NCBI GenBank assembly: GCA_004335835.1 | Contig: RWJK01001745.1 | Span: 1-64,000, forward strand | Length of the DNA stretch: 64,000 nucleotides | DNA from: Scenedesmus sp. ARA3 | Lineage: Eukaryota; Chlorophyta; Chlorophyceae; Sphaeropleales; Scenedesmaceae | Direction: 5' to 3' | Shown here: positions 46,301 through 57,388 of the stretch, piece after piece | Position numbering within the stretch: the first letter of the stretch is position 1 | Layout: each line of letters opens with the position of its first letter | Position numbers and translations under genes: made by a program | Notes under the pieces: generated by a model | What the model was told of the DNA's origin: nothing | Seen by the model: the letters and a program-made list of their open reading frames with translations, nothing else | Database searches by the model: none

Positions 46301-47947
46301 TATTATATGCCGTAGGAGGCCTTATATGCCTGGCGTAGGCGTACATGAAACCTGAAGTTGGCCTTCCTGGGTCCAGCTGTCAGGGTTCAGTGGTCTAACA
46401 TGTTCTGTTATATGTTAATAATGATATTATGTGTTAAAGCCAAGAGCCTGCCTGCTGCAAGGGCGTGTATACGCTAACATACTTAAGCAGGGTTGACAGC
46501 TCGCATGCAGCGGCACCTGTTCAGCCATGTAAACAGGCACTGCGCGGCCCACACCTGCCTGCAACTAGTACCAAGGGCAAGACAACATAGTGTTACAGCA
46601 GCTACTAGTTTTCCAATGCATATCTGCTGGAACCTGCTGGTCAAATCAGGGCATTTGGGCACTGCACAAACAGTCATACTGCTGTTGTGGTCGGCAATGC
46701 TGCTGTGCAGCGGCAGGTTCATCAACCAGAACAACACAAGCATGCACGGCAGCTGGCCCTGCCAAACGCATGCTATCTTCACTCCACACACAGCCATACA
46801 GCTGCTGTGGGCAACGCTGCTGCTGTGAGGCAGAGGTTTTACAACCAGATCAACACAAGCATGCACGGCAGCTGCCACTGCCACATGCACACAACACCTT
46901 CACTCCACACACAGCCATACAGCTGCTGTGGCCAACGCTGCTGCTGTGAGGCAGCAGTTTTACAACCAGATCAACACAAGCATACACGGCAGCTGCCCCT
47001 GCCACATGCACACATCACCTTCACTCCAGACACAGCCATACAGCTGTTGTGGCCAACGCTGCTGCTGTGAGGCAGCAGGTTTTACAACCAGATCAACACA
47101 ACCCAACAGCACGGCCCAAACAGCGCGAAGTCCATGCAACCAATCAGATTATTGTCTATTAACAACAAGGTTTTGGTTTGCTTGGCGTGCAGAAACTGGT
47201 AGCTCTTCGTCTCTGCCAGCTCTTTGTCTTGCTGCAGAGCTGTGCACTGGCACATTGGCGATGGCAGACAAAAGGAAAGCAGAGGAGTCCCCTATACTCA
47301 CACAGCCACGATATGGCATCAAGTCAAGGCCCAGGGACACCCCTGAAAGCATGAGGTCGCCTTTTGGTGCTGCGCTGGAGCCTGAGTCAGGCTCACCCTC
47401 ATGCTCCCTCACAAGCAGCAAGCAGCAACAGCCATCGTACTACTGGCAGAACGTCACCACAGGATCCCTGTACACCCCTAGCACTGACTGTGGTTCTGAG
47501 CTGCCAGATGCATCCCCCTCACCTGAGACACTGCCAGGCATCATGTCTGGGCACATAGCACATAGCACGGCGCAAGCTGGCTGCAACTGGCGTGCTTTTC
47601 CCTGGCAATGATGATGTCCTGCCGCTGCCCTACATGGATGAGGAGGTGGTTGACCTGCAGTGTGTGTTTGGCAGTGCTGACCTGCCTGCAGCGCCTGTGC
47701 CGCTGGGTGCACTGGCTGCCCATGTTGTAGCAGCTTCTGTGCCAGTGCAGCTGCTTGATGTGGATGTTGCGCAGCTGAGAGTAGCGGCAGGCTACTAGCC
47801 TAGCAGCAGCGCTGCGACTGGCAGTAGGTTGTCAACCCATCTGGGTGTCGCTTTTTGCATGCAGCTGTTGCTTATACTTCAGTTTATGCTGCATGTGCTG
47901 TAATACTGCACTCTGGTGGCATAACAGCAGCAGCCAGCTGAGGTGGC

Positions 47948-47982
<35 letters not shown>

Positions 47983-50676
47983 GGGTTGGCAGTCCTGGTA
48001 GCCTCCCAGGCGGGCAGAAACGGCTCCAAATGGGCCCTATCATGTTTGTAGACTCATCTGAACCAATACTGGGGCCATCGCGCCCTGTTTTGGGCTGTAA
48101 CAAGCTGACATACGTGATTACGTACGGCCTGGTCCCGGCTGTACGCCGTATACAACGTCGAATAGACGCCTAATTTCTACGGTATGCATACGGTTGTCAT
48201 TATACCTGTTACATATGCCGTTTTGTGGCCAAATCGTGAAAATACGCGTATAAACGTAGGTGGTATTACGACGTATAATCATACTTGTACGGTTGTGCAC
48301 ATCCCTAACCATATGACACTATTTATGCCAGGTGTCTTCCACCGCCCGCAATGCCCGCGGCGCAAACTGGTGCTGACAAACTGACAAACATCACTGGTGA
48401 GATCACAGATGCCCTCACTTCTGTACTGCTAAGTGGTCACCATGCCTTGCATCTCTGCAAGCCACAAGCAGCTGGCTGCACATTGTGGGCTCCGGCTGTG
48501 ACTGACTCGCTGCCCAGATCAACCCTCCACTCACCTTCTGCAGCTTCTCTGCCTGCACCTTCACATCATATGCGCTGCCAGCCGCCTTGCTGCTGCACAC
48601 GGCTGCCACGTCGCCCAGCAGCAGCTGCACGTGGCCTGCTGTGGTGGCTGAGGCGTCCTCTAGGCTCTTGATCTTGCCCCTGCACAGCATGACCACCCAT
48701 GGCTTGTCAGCTGCTGTAGATGCTTGAAGCCCAACAGCACACAATGTTTCACGCCAAAGTGTGCTGCACACACTGTGCATCTGCATAAGCACAACACCTG
48801 CCTGTTATGCAACAGAACAGGATCAGTTTGCATGCTGCCGACCACAGCTGGCATCAGAAAGTACAGGCAATGCCACACGCTCAAGCCAGGCGTCCGCACC
48901 TGTACACGTAGCTGTCGCTGGCGCAAGAGGGCAGTGAGCTGCAGATCTGTGTCATGTTGGCGCAGGTCTTGCCCAGGATGCCGACCGCCTCGGCAGCCAC
49001 GCCCAGGCAGATCTCCAGCTGGGCACGCCCGCCTGGGCTCAGCGGCCTGCATGCATATCCACAACAGCGCGGATGCAGGTGCTCGGTGGCATCAAAGACA
49101 ACCACCACACAGGCAGAGAGCCGCGCAGCATGCTTGCAGGAAACACATATCCTGTGTCGTTGGATCATTATGCATGCAGCCGCCAGCCGATCAGCCAGCC
49201 GGCCGGCTCACCGAATCATCCTGCTGCTAATGGCGTCCTCAGGGATGACCAGCCGCGTGGTGCTGCCGGGGTCGTCAGCAGCAGGCATGGCTGCTGCCGC
49301 CTCCTCCTCCTTCTCCACCACACGGAACACCGCCACACCAGACTGCAGCAGGCAGGAGCACCGTTCTTGCGGTCAAGATGCTGCTGCTCTCTCTTAGCAG
49401 GCATGCAAGGTCACGGCTTTAGCCCAGCATCTCTTCAAGACATCAGTACGCGGCAAGCATGAGCACAGAGCACAAGCTGCCTTGTTCCGATCATGCAACT
49501 GATACATGTGCTCTGCTCACCTCATCGTCCTCCTTCTCCTCTGCGTGCTTTGCTGCTGCTGCAGCGCCTGCCGCCGCTGCTGCTGCTCCAGCTGCAGCTG
49601 CAGCCGCCTGCACGTCCCTGTTTGGAGCAGCAGACGGCACACGCGCAGGAGCACACGGCCTGCGCCCTGCACCCTTATCATCCTTTTCTGGGGTGCTGCC
49701 TGCGTTTGCTGCTGCTGTGGCTGCTGCTGCTTTGCTGCGTGATGCGTGCGATGCTGCTGGGTTGAAGCTGCCGCTGGCTCGCAGGCTGGAGCGCACAGAC
49801 TGTGATGGGTCAATGCTGAGGCCCCAGTTGCCAGAGGACTTGTTCACTGCATGAGCAAGCAAGAATGGTAGAAGAGGCAGCTTGCAGGAAAGCCCACTAT
49901 GCGCAGGTGTGAAGGTGTTTTTACTAGTGCAGTCGTATTGTCACAGCACTCACGAGGAAGAGTTATGTTTGCACCAGTGCACAGCAGGCAGCTTTGTGCA
50001 CCAGATGATGTGCAGCGCAACCCCAAAGCAGGATAAACATCCAGGAGGTACTTCACCTCCTTGCAGGCTGTTGCAGGCAACACACAGTCTGCTGGGGACT
50101 TGCTGCTCAACAGGTAGAAGGCACTCAACGCAACCAGCCCAGCCAGCTGGCTACTCACTGTTAGTGCTGCGCCCTGCAGCCTGGCTGCCAGACATCCAAG
50201 AGGGCAGCGGCACAGCATCCGTGCCGCCGCGCACAGTGATGGCGCGCCGCTCACGCGCGTTGTAGGACTCCTGGGCCTTCAACTCTGCAGCGCACCCAAA
50301 ATGCATGGATAAACCAGTCAGTCAACCGGAAGTCGTGTAGTGGGAGGCATGCAGTCATCAGCTGCTGTGCCAGCACAGCTGGTTCATTAAAGAGGCGCCC
50401 CTGCTGCGCTGCGTTCTTCAACGAGTGGGCACTGTGTGGCAAAATATGTGCTGCCGCTGCAATGCATGCTTGCAACACAACATGGCCCTGAGTGCAGGAG
50501 GGCACCAGCTGCTGCAGCTGTTGCTGGCCCTCTGTATGCCAGCAGCATCTTTGTGCTTTTGAGCAACGCTGTAGCACTCACTCAGCAGGTACTTGTATAG
50601 GTACTGCAGCAGCTCCAGCAGCTCCACCCTGGAGCCTCGGGACAGCTTGCTGACATGAATGTCCTGCAAGTGCAGG

Positions 50677-50710
<34 letters not shown>

Positions 50711-51605
50711 GCGGCAAGTATAATGGTCGTGCTACAAGCCACAGCAATGCCGTTGCGGGGTAGGAGGCACAACAACGAATTTGAGCTGTGTAACTGCATG
50801 AGTAAGGTGGCAAGCCTGGCCCCAGCGCCTACTGACTATGTTGTTTAAACTGCTGCTGCTGCTTGTGTTGCACCTGTGGCTTGTTTGCAGTTGGCAGCTC
50901 ACCCTTGTGAGGTTGATGGCAGTGAAGCCCAGCTGCAACACCTTGTAGTTGCCAATTGACTCATATTCGTTGGATGCATGGTAGTTCACCTGCAGGAAAG
51001 TGCGCAGACGCGCTTTGCAATTGCATGCAAGCCAATGCTTAAACACCAACATACATGCCGCAGGTAATTGGCAGCACTGCTTGGCACTCGCGCAGCACCA
51101 TCTGCAAACACAGAGCGAGTGGTTGGTTGCTACTTCTGCTTGCGCTTGTTAGCAACCTTGGCTCCTTGAAGCACGTATCTGCTCAGGCTGTTGCTGCTGC
51201 TGCATTATCGTGCCTGACTTGCAACACTGCTGAACATTGGCAGCAGGCCCGGCACCCCACCTTGCCCATTGGGATAGCATCTTTGAAGTAGGCATCCAGC
51301 AGCTGACAAAACACAGCTCCAGAAGCAAACTGCTCCAGCCTGCAAGGCATGTGAACAGCAAGCCTGAATAACAAAATGTGCAGCTTTGCTTTGCATATTG
51401 TGATCACAGAACCTGCAGCACGCTTGCGTCGTGAAGCGCACGTGCTGTGCTGTAGCAGCTCAGCATACCTGCTTAATTGCAGCTGCAGCAGCCCATTCAC
51501 CCATTCCAGCAACTCAGTCTTGCTGGCATAGATGTTCCCCTCCGCTTGCGGCTCCCTGTCTTTGTCCTTGCTCGGCGAAGTGGCCATGTCTAGGCGGGCA
51601 TGCAC
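43324..51605 (-). CDS. EB1-type calponin-homology domain fused to MORN repeats
   Basis: Eighteen exons on the minus strand: 51587(or 51605)-51469, 51339-51261, 51101-51078, 50989-50903, 50663-50582, 50284-50159, 49846-49521, 49342-49212, 49046-48900, 48679-48535, 46170-46060, 45841-45623, 45380-45250, 45030-44841, 44513-44394, 44233-44137, 43901-43753 and 43581-43324. All phases agree, and the total gives 846 residues from the ATG at 51587 (852 from 51605). Residues about 18-130 match the microtubule-binding CH domain of EB1/MAPRE (ASKTELLEWVNGLLQLQLSR, LEQFASGAVFCQLLDAYF, YKVLQLGF, VSKLSRGSRVELLELLQYLY). A low-complexity Ala-rich linker and a helical region follow. About six MORN repeats come next at about 530-740 (YEGQF..GSGVYSF, YEGQWAKG, YVGDYRRGKRHGYGVYSFPNG, YEGHWEKGKKHGW), then an Ala-rich helical tail. 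The EB1 C-terminal dimerisation domain was not seen. A role at microtubule or ciliary ends or at membranes is an inference. The 24-nt exon is the least certain. Confidence 0.75.
44704..44790 (-). repeat. Duplicated MORN exon unit in an intron of the EB1-MORN gene
   Basis: This segment repeats the last 29 codons of exon 45030-44841 and its donor (CAG|gtgagg), 137 bp further on. It is open, phase 0 on both sides and preceded by a weak acceptor (tcgaaaag). If spliced in, it would add one MORN repeat (WGCC-FFNGDFYEGQWAKG). It may be an alternative exon or a silent duplicate. Confidence 0.75.
46675..47110 (+). repeat. 121-bp tandem repeat inside the hAT-like element
   Basis: Units begin CATACAGCTGCTGTGG at 46795 and 46916 and CATACAGCTGTTGTGG at 47037, with a more diverged unit near 46675. 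Each contains AACCAGATCAACACAAGCAT and CACGGCAGCTG. The array is confined to the element. Confidence 0.85.
47262..47783 (+). other. Captured or decayed gene fragment inside the hAT-like element
   Basis: A frame from ATG at 47262 (MADKRKAEESPILTQPRYGI...) runs to 47611. A second frame, overlapping it and ending at 47798, reads VLFPGNDDVLPLPYMDEEVVDLQ. They could be two exons of a captured host gene, or a decayed element protein. The composition is protein-like (charged, Pro/Ser-rich), but no family was recognised. Confidence 0.3.
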
Positions 51606-52092
51606 TGCTGCTGTACTATCAGCTGCTGCTGTCAGCCCCTGGTCGAAGCAGGCCTGACAAACAATGCTTCGAAGAGCAGTTGAAACTTTTCAATGAAATT
51701 CTATCACACTCATCCGGCAGGATGCTCGCTGGCTCCTTTGCCGCGCAGCTGAGACTGCTCTGGCTGGTGGGGGCCTCGAAGATAAATGGCTTCGAGATAA
51801 AATGCAAAACATTACGAAACAATGGAAGGAGGAGCCGAACCTGTTGTCACACGCTGCAGGTGCGCGTCATGAACCTCAAGAGATTCAACAAGTAAAAGTT
51901 GGGGTTACGAAACGCTCTACACCAAGAACTAGTCCGCTTTGCTGAATAAACTGTAGCAGCTATGTCAGATGGCTGCTCCGCACTGTCTTTTTTTTGCTGA
52001 AGATTTGTTACTGCACTCACTGACTGCTTTCACCCTGACAAGCCAGCATGGAACACTCGAGCTCCATGAGATTATGACGTAAATCTGCAACA
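51606..52092. promoter_or_regulatory. Shared divergent promoter region
   Basis: Only 487 bp separate the start of the EB1-MORN gene (-) from the start of ARL6 (+). The two genes are therefore head to head and probably share a bidirectional promoter. No specific box was identified. Confidence 0.45.
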
Positions 52093-52733
52093 ATGGGGTT
52101 CTTCAGTAAGCTGCTAGATCTGCTTGGGCTAAATGGTCAGAAGGTGAGCCGAGTTGATGGTAGTCAGCCAGTACAGCAGTACCGCTGCTGCAGCACCGCA
52201 GCAAGACCGTCTTGCTTGAACGGTATGTGCAGCAGCGCCATGACACATGCATTGCTCCTCAGGTCAACGTGCTGGTTGTGGGGCTGGATAACAGTGGGAA
52301 AACCACAACCATTGAGCGCCTCAAGGTGAGTGGCTCACAAGCTCAGCCAGCACTGACACTGTGATGAGTGATGAACCAGTGCTCACTGACTAACTTGACA
52401 CAATTGAGAGAGCAGCTTGATGATTTGAACACTCAGCTGCTGCCCTTCACACTGTGTTGCACTTGCAGCCGAAGAACAAGCAAAGCAATGAGGTGGCTCC
52501 CACAGTTGGACTCAGTGTGGAGCAGTTTCAAAGAGGGTATGTGCTTGCAGGACAGCCATGCTGTTACAGCAATGAGAACAGCCAGCTCAAGGCGAATGCT
52601 ACGTTTCAGAACCAGCGCAAATCAGCGGCTGGCTGTCACATGCAAGTGCGCCAGCTACTTTAAAGCGGCCTCAGCCTACAGTGCGGTGCTCTAGCAGCAC
52701 TGCTCGTATCACACAAACCAAAGGCAGCAGCAG

Positions 52734-52768
<35 letters not shown>

Positions 52769-53885
52769 CCTACTGCAAGCTCACACAAGCAAGCAGTCTG
52801 CCGTAAGGCTGCTGCCTCTGCTGCCTGACCCAACACATAGCATGTTGCCCTGCATGTCTTGGGTGCATGCAGGGGCTTGACGCTGACTGTGTTTGACATG
52901 TCGGGCGCTGGCCGCTACCGGCTGCTGTGGGAGCAGTACTACCTGGAAACCCAGGCAGTCATCTTTGTGGTGGACAGCGCTGACAGGCTGCGGCTGTGAG
53001 TAGCGCGCTGCTGGGTGCTGCTAGCATGTTGGTCTACAGCTGCTGTGACTAGAGCAGCTGCAGCGGCAGGGCTATGCTGCCTGGCGGTGGCAGGCAGTGA
53101 GGGTGCTCGTCCTGCAAAGTGCAGGCGGCAATCAGGGCAGCAGCATGCGCGGTGCTCAGCATGACACCACAGCAGCAGCAGCAGCAGCAGGCCGCCTGCA
53201 TCTCTACATCATGCATAGCCGCAGCTGTCATCACTCTGGTGCACGTCAGCAGCAGGTCAGCAGTATTGCTTGGCCTTTTCATTCTGCAGGGTGGTGGCCA
53301 AGGATGAGCTGGACAACATGCTTGCCAACCAGCAGCTGGGGCGGCGCGTGCCGCTGCTGTTCCTGGCCAACAAGATGGACCTGCCCTCAGCGCTCACGCC
53401 CGTGGAGCTGGCACAGGTGCGCCCTGTGCACATGCATTGCAGAAGCACGTGCTACTAACAACAGCACTTGTTGGTTTGCGCTACCGACACCAGACGTGTA
53501 CTGTATGGTGTTGGACAGCGCCTACGTTGACAAACTTGTGTGGCTTGTGCAAGTCCAGCAGCCATGACTTGCTGGTTTGTGGGAGTGCAGCTTCTGCAAG
53601 ACATTCATGCACGTACCTTGCATCAGCTTGAAGGCTTATGCTGATTGAAGGCATACCTTCTGCAAGCTGGCATGCCTGCCGAACACATGCCTCCCAAGCA
53701 TGCCGTCATGTCGTGTCACACACCTGAAACTGCAACTGCATCCTATGCTGTTCTTTCATCCACAGGCTTTCCACCTGGAGGAAATCCGTGAGCGGCCCTG
53801 GCAGATTGTGCCCAGCAACGCACTCACTGGCGAGGGCCTGGACAGGGGCATGGACTGGCTGGCAGAGAAGCTGCTGCGCAAGTGA
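52093..53885 (+). CDS. ARL6: ARL6/BBS3 small GTPase
   Basis: Six exons, 52093-52143, 52263-52325, 52469-52536, 52873-52995, 53290-53416 and 53766-53885, give 183 residues, the usual ARL6 length. Motifs in order: N-terminal amphipathic helix ([12 protein letters not shown]), P-loop GLDNSGKTT at 24-32, switch [12 protein letters not shown], switch [18 protein letters not shown] for guanine specificity, and LTGEGL near the end. FDMSG-GRYR and [17 protein letters not shown] are diagnostic of ARL6 rather than of other ARLs. In other organisms GTP-bound ARL6 recruits the BBSome coat to membranes for ciliary traffic. One oddity is residue 73: the catalytic Gln of ARL6 is Ala here (codon GCT). A TGTAA signal lies 228 bp after the stop. 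Vegetative Scenedesmus-type algae lack flagella but keep ciliary genes for gametes. Confidence 0.93.
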
Positions 53886-54112
53886 TGCCGCATCTTCATT
53901 GCCGCATCATCGCTGTGGCAGGGCTCTGGCTGTGCAGTGCTGGCTGTGTGCTGAATGATAGTAAGAATTTGGTTGCAAGTGTTTTTCGGTGAACAAGGTG
54001 TGACAAGATTAGCCATTTCTGCACCTGGGGGCATCAAGCATGCTCAATGGTGTGCTTGCATTTGGCAAGTTGGCACGCTTGGCGGAGGAAGCAGCTCCGC
54101 CCTGTTTGCACT

Positions 54113-54117
54113 TGTAA
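54113..54117 (+). terminator. TGTAA polyadenylation signal of ARL6
   Basis: TGTAA lies 228 bp past the stop codon, the expected chlorophyte signal and distance. Confidence 0.45.
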
Positions 54118-54467
54118 CTGTCGTCTGGGGCTGTATGGTGTATGTCTCAAATCAACATACAGCTCAGGATGCTACGCCATTGTCCAGGCGCTCCAATTGC
54201 TAGTGGTGTTGTGCTGGGCTGATGTTGTGTCAGCCTATTTTGTATATCATACATAAAACCAGCAGGGTGACCTTGCAATGCTCTCGTCTTCGCCCAATGT
54301 CGAGTTCGCATACCTATCGTGCTACGTTATCTTGTAGTTAACGGCGTGCTGTAAATGACGTGCGGCAGTGCTTGCACAAGACAGCAGAAGACACGTGACT
54401 ACTAGTAGTGCTCGTTCCTCCGCAGGCTGCATCGTACCATCGGCCTTTCAGCAGCAATAGGTTCTTC

Positions 54468-54521
54468 ATGTCGGTAGTAGTGATAGGTGGCGTTGTTTTG
54501 GACGTGCAGGCAAGTAGATTT

Positions 54522-54552
<31 letters not shown>

Positions 54553-54911
54553 TGCATCCCACCAGAAGCAGCAGAGATAGCAACAGGAGGAACTGACACC
54601 ATCCTGCCTGCATCAATTGCAGGCACACCCGGCTGATGCTGATATACAACGGGGCAGCTCAGTCCCTGGGAAGGTGCGTGCAGTAGGCCAGCACAACATG
54701 CATGCGCAGTTGGTTACACTGCCCTCCCATGCTGCACAAGTGGTGTTTGCTCAGCAGAACAACAGACGTGCCACCACATTCAACAGCTCCATCTCAGTGC
54801 TCTGGCTCCTTGGCAGCCATCATCTAGCCAACAAACGCTTCTGCCTGCAGGTTTCGCAAGTGCCAGGTGGTGTTGGCAGGAACATTGCCGAGGCAGCACA
54901 CCACCTCTTGA

Positions 54912-54942
<31 letters not shown>

Positions 54943-57388
54943 TGGTGTGCTGCTGGTGAGTGTTGTCGGGCAGGACGCTGCAGCAGATGCTCTGCTGGCA
55001 AACTTCAAGCAGCATGGGTGAGTGTGAGTGGCTATGGCAAGCCTGCACACCAGCGGTTCAGGAGCAGCAGGAGCAAGTGCATGCTAGCTACGCGTTTTGA
55101 GCAGCATTGAGGCGCGCCGAGGACAGCTGAGTCATATACTACACCAGCAATCGGTTTGCCAACTTTCTGCAGTAACGCTGGCAGGTTTGCCCTGGCCCGA
55201 GTGCAACTGCAGCAGGCATTGCAGGCATGGCACCCCTCATCATCTGCATAGTCGTGCCAAGTAAAGACGCCACAGCAGCAGGAGCAGCAGCGGATTCATC
55301 ACCATCTTGGTGTGGTCATCACTGTTCATGGTCCTGCAAGGGAGCAGCTGACCAATAGGCTGCTTGTTGGCTGGCTGCTTTGCTGCTCTGCCCAGGCTGT
55401 CTACTGCTGGCATCATCAGGAGCGCCACAGCATCAACACCATGCGTGGTGGCGGTTCTAGACAGGTGTGTGCAGTTACATCAGCAGATGTGTCAACTTTG
55501 CATTTTCAAGTGGGCATGTTGACTGTGCAGGCCAGTAGCAAGGCATAGTAATGCAGCAGCAGCAGCAGCAGCAGTGATGGCGGCTACATCCATCTTTGTG
55601 CACTGGCTCCTCTGCGAGCTTGTGATGCAGCAGCAAGCAGCCTGCTGCAGTGATGCATTTATTTCTCTGCTCGCTGAACCTCCTTGTACTTTATTTGTAG
55701 GGCATTGTTATTCTATATTGCCCATGCCCTGTCTTGCAGGTCTGGCGAGGTTGCTGCGTGCGTTGCTGACGTGGCAGCTCCTGCAGCCGAGCTGACGCCT
55801 GATGTGGTGCAGCAGCACCTGCCAGCCATTCAGCAGGCAGGCCTGCTGGTGCTGGATGCAAACCTGCAGCAGCAAGCACTGGCAGCAGCAGCGCAGGCAG
55901 CTGCAGCAGCAGGCGTGCCTGTGCTGTTTGAGCCGGTGTCAGTGCCTAAGTCTGTGAGGTGAGTTCTGTGATCCTTGAGCACAGCTGTTATCTTGTTGCG
56001 TTGGCAAGAAGCAGACACAGACGATGCACTTCGTGCCAATGTGTGTTATGCATGCGTGTTATGTTGCCAGCCATACAGCAGGCAGGCCTGCTGGTGCTAG
56101 ATGCAAACCTGCAGCAGCAAGCACTGGCAGCAGCAGCACAGGCAGCTGCAGCAGCTGGCGTGCCTGTGCTGTTTGAGCCGATGTCAGTGCCTAAATCTAT
56201 GAGGTGGGTTCTGTGATCGATGAGCATAGCTGGTGCTGCATTGAAGTAAAAGTATACACATACGATGCACTGTTTGAGCCAAAGCGGTGTGATGCATGCA
56301 TGCATACCATGTTGTGGGTGTGTGCTGGTTGGTTTGCTAGCAGCTGCAATGCAACTGACGCCCGGCGGTGGCATCCGAACATGGCATTGCGCTATGCAAG
56401 CTGCATTGCCTGAACACCGATCACAAACTTAACTGCTGTACTTGCTGCAGATGCGGCTCGCACAGCTGTGCGAGCACATGTGTTTGCTGCATTGCCTGAA
56501 CACCATTGCCAAACTCGGCTGTTGTACTTGCTGCAGATGTGTGCCTGTGCTGCAGCACCTCACCTTCATCACACCCAATGCAAATGAGCTGCTCACCATT
56601 GCAGCAGCAGTCCAGCAGCAGCAGCACACCAGCAGCCACACAGGCAGCGCTGCAAGCAGCAATGCTGCACTGCAGCAGCAAGTGTCACTGGAGCAAGCCA
56701 GCTGCCCTCAGCAGCTGCTGGCACAGCTGGCGCCTGCAGCCGCAACTGTGCTGTCACAAGGTAAACCTTGCTGCTTGCTGCTTGCTGCGTGCTGCGTGCT
56801 GCTCGCTCTGTGCTGCTTGCTGCGTGCAATTTTGCACTGGTCATGCTGCTTGCAACAGGACATTCCGTCCGGTCGAGGCAACTGTGTTGGCGCTGGCCTG
56901 AGCTACCATGTTGCGTCACCTGACTTCGGTATGCACTCCGTGTTCCTGTATTCCCTGCCGCTGCTGCTGCAGGCTTGAAGCACATCATCCTCACCATGGG
57001 GTCACAAGGAGCAGCGCTGCTCACAATGCAGCCACAGCAGCACCATAGCCAGCAGCTGCACCGGCCGCAAAGCAGCAGCAGCAGCAGGAGCAGGGGCAGG
57101 AGGCAGCTCGTAGCGCACCACATCCCTGCTGCGCATGCTGCTGCTGTTGTCAACCTCAGCGGGGCAGGTGACACACTGACAGGCGGCGTTGCTGCTGCAC
57201 TGTTACGAGGTGCAAGCTTGCAGGAAGCATTAGCGGTGGGGGTTGCTGCAGCAAAGCTTGCAGTTGAGTGCAGTTTGAATGTGCCGGGCCCGACTCGAGG
57301 CATGCGGTACAGCAGTGTGTGGCAGCAGGCGCAGCAGCTGCTTGGCAAGATGCAGGTTTGGGAGTTCCCTGCTGCTTCTGCTTTGTAA
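54468..57388 (+). CDS. PfkB-family kinase, probably pseudouridine kinase
   Basis: Seven exons, 54468-54509, 54623-54673, 54851-55017, 55396-55464, 55740-55958, 56537-56760 and 56973-57388, give 395 residues with consistent phases. The protein starts MSVVVIGGVVLDVQA, has PGGVGRNIAEAAHHL (PfkB signature 1 region) at about 36-50, EPVSVPKSVR near 175, TPNANELL near 196, and LSGAGDTLTGG with the catalytic Asp at about 324. GGVGRNIAE together with EPVSV-KS matches plant pseudouridine kinases and the kinase part of eukaryotic pseudouridine-degrading fusions more than ribokinase or adenosine kinase. The expected reaction is ATP-dependent phosphorylation of pseudouridine released by RNA turnover, before the glycosidase step. 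Intron 1 has a GC donor (CAG|gcaagt). A longer N-terminus with a targeting peptide is possible from an upstream exon. Confidence 0.8.
56066..56214 (+). repeat. Duplicated part of PfkB kinase exon 5 with its donor site
   Basis: This segment repeats 55822-55970 (period 244 bp): the second half of exon 5, its AG|GTGGGT donor and the start of the intron. Differences are few (AGCCGATG for AGCCGGTG, AAATCTATG for AAGTCTGTG). The potential acceptor (ccag) would not keep frame, so it is most likely a silent duplicate. A second local duplication at about 56400-56540 doubles the acceptor TTGCTGCAG|ATG of exon 6. Confidence 0.85.

Larger units (their letters stand above)
46250..48307. mobile_element. 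hAT-like DNA transposon, 2058 bp, non-autonomous
   Basis: The element is bounded by a perfect 8-bp target-site duplication, ACCATATG, at 46242-46249 and 48308-48315. Its ends are inverted repeats, TAGGGATGTGCGCAAACGTA on the left and the complement of TAGGGATGTGCACAACCGTA on the right. An 8-bp duplication and TAGGG-type ends are typical of hAT elements. Both subterminal regions are dense in CGTA/TACG motifs, as expected for transposase binding. No transposase or hAT dimerisation domain is visible, so it would need a transposase in trans. It sits in the intron between exons 48679-48535 and 46170-46060 of the EB1-MORN gene. Without it that intron would be about 300 bp. The interior carries a 121-bp tandem array and an open frame, described separately. 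Confidence 0.85.

Noticed and set aside
47262..47611. hAT transposase
   Set aside because: The open frame in the element shows no BED finger, catalytic triad context or hAT dimerisation motif, so the element is called non-autonomous.
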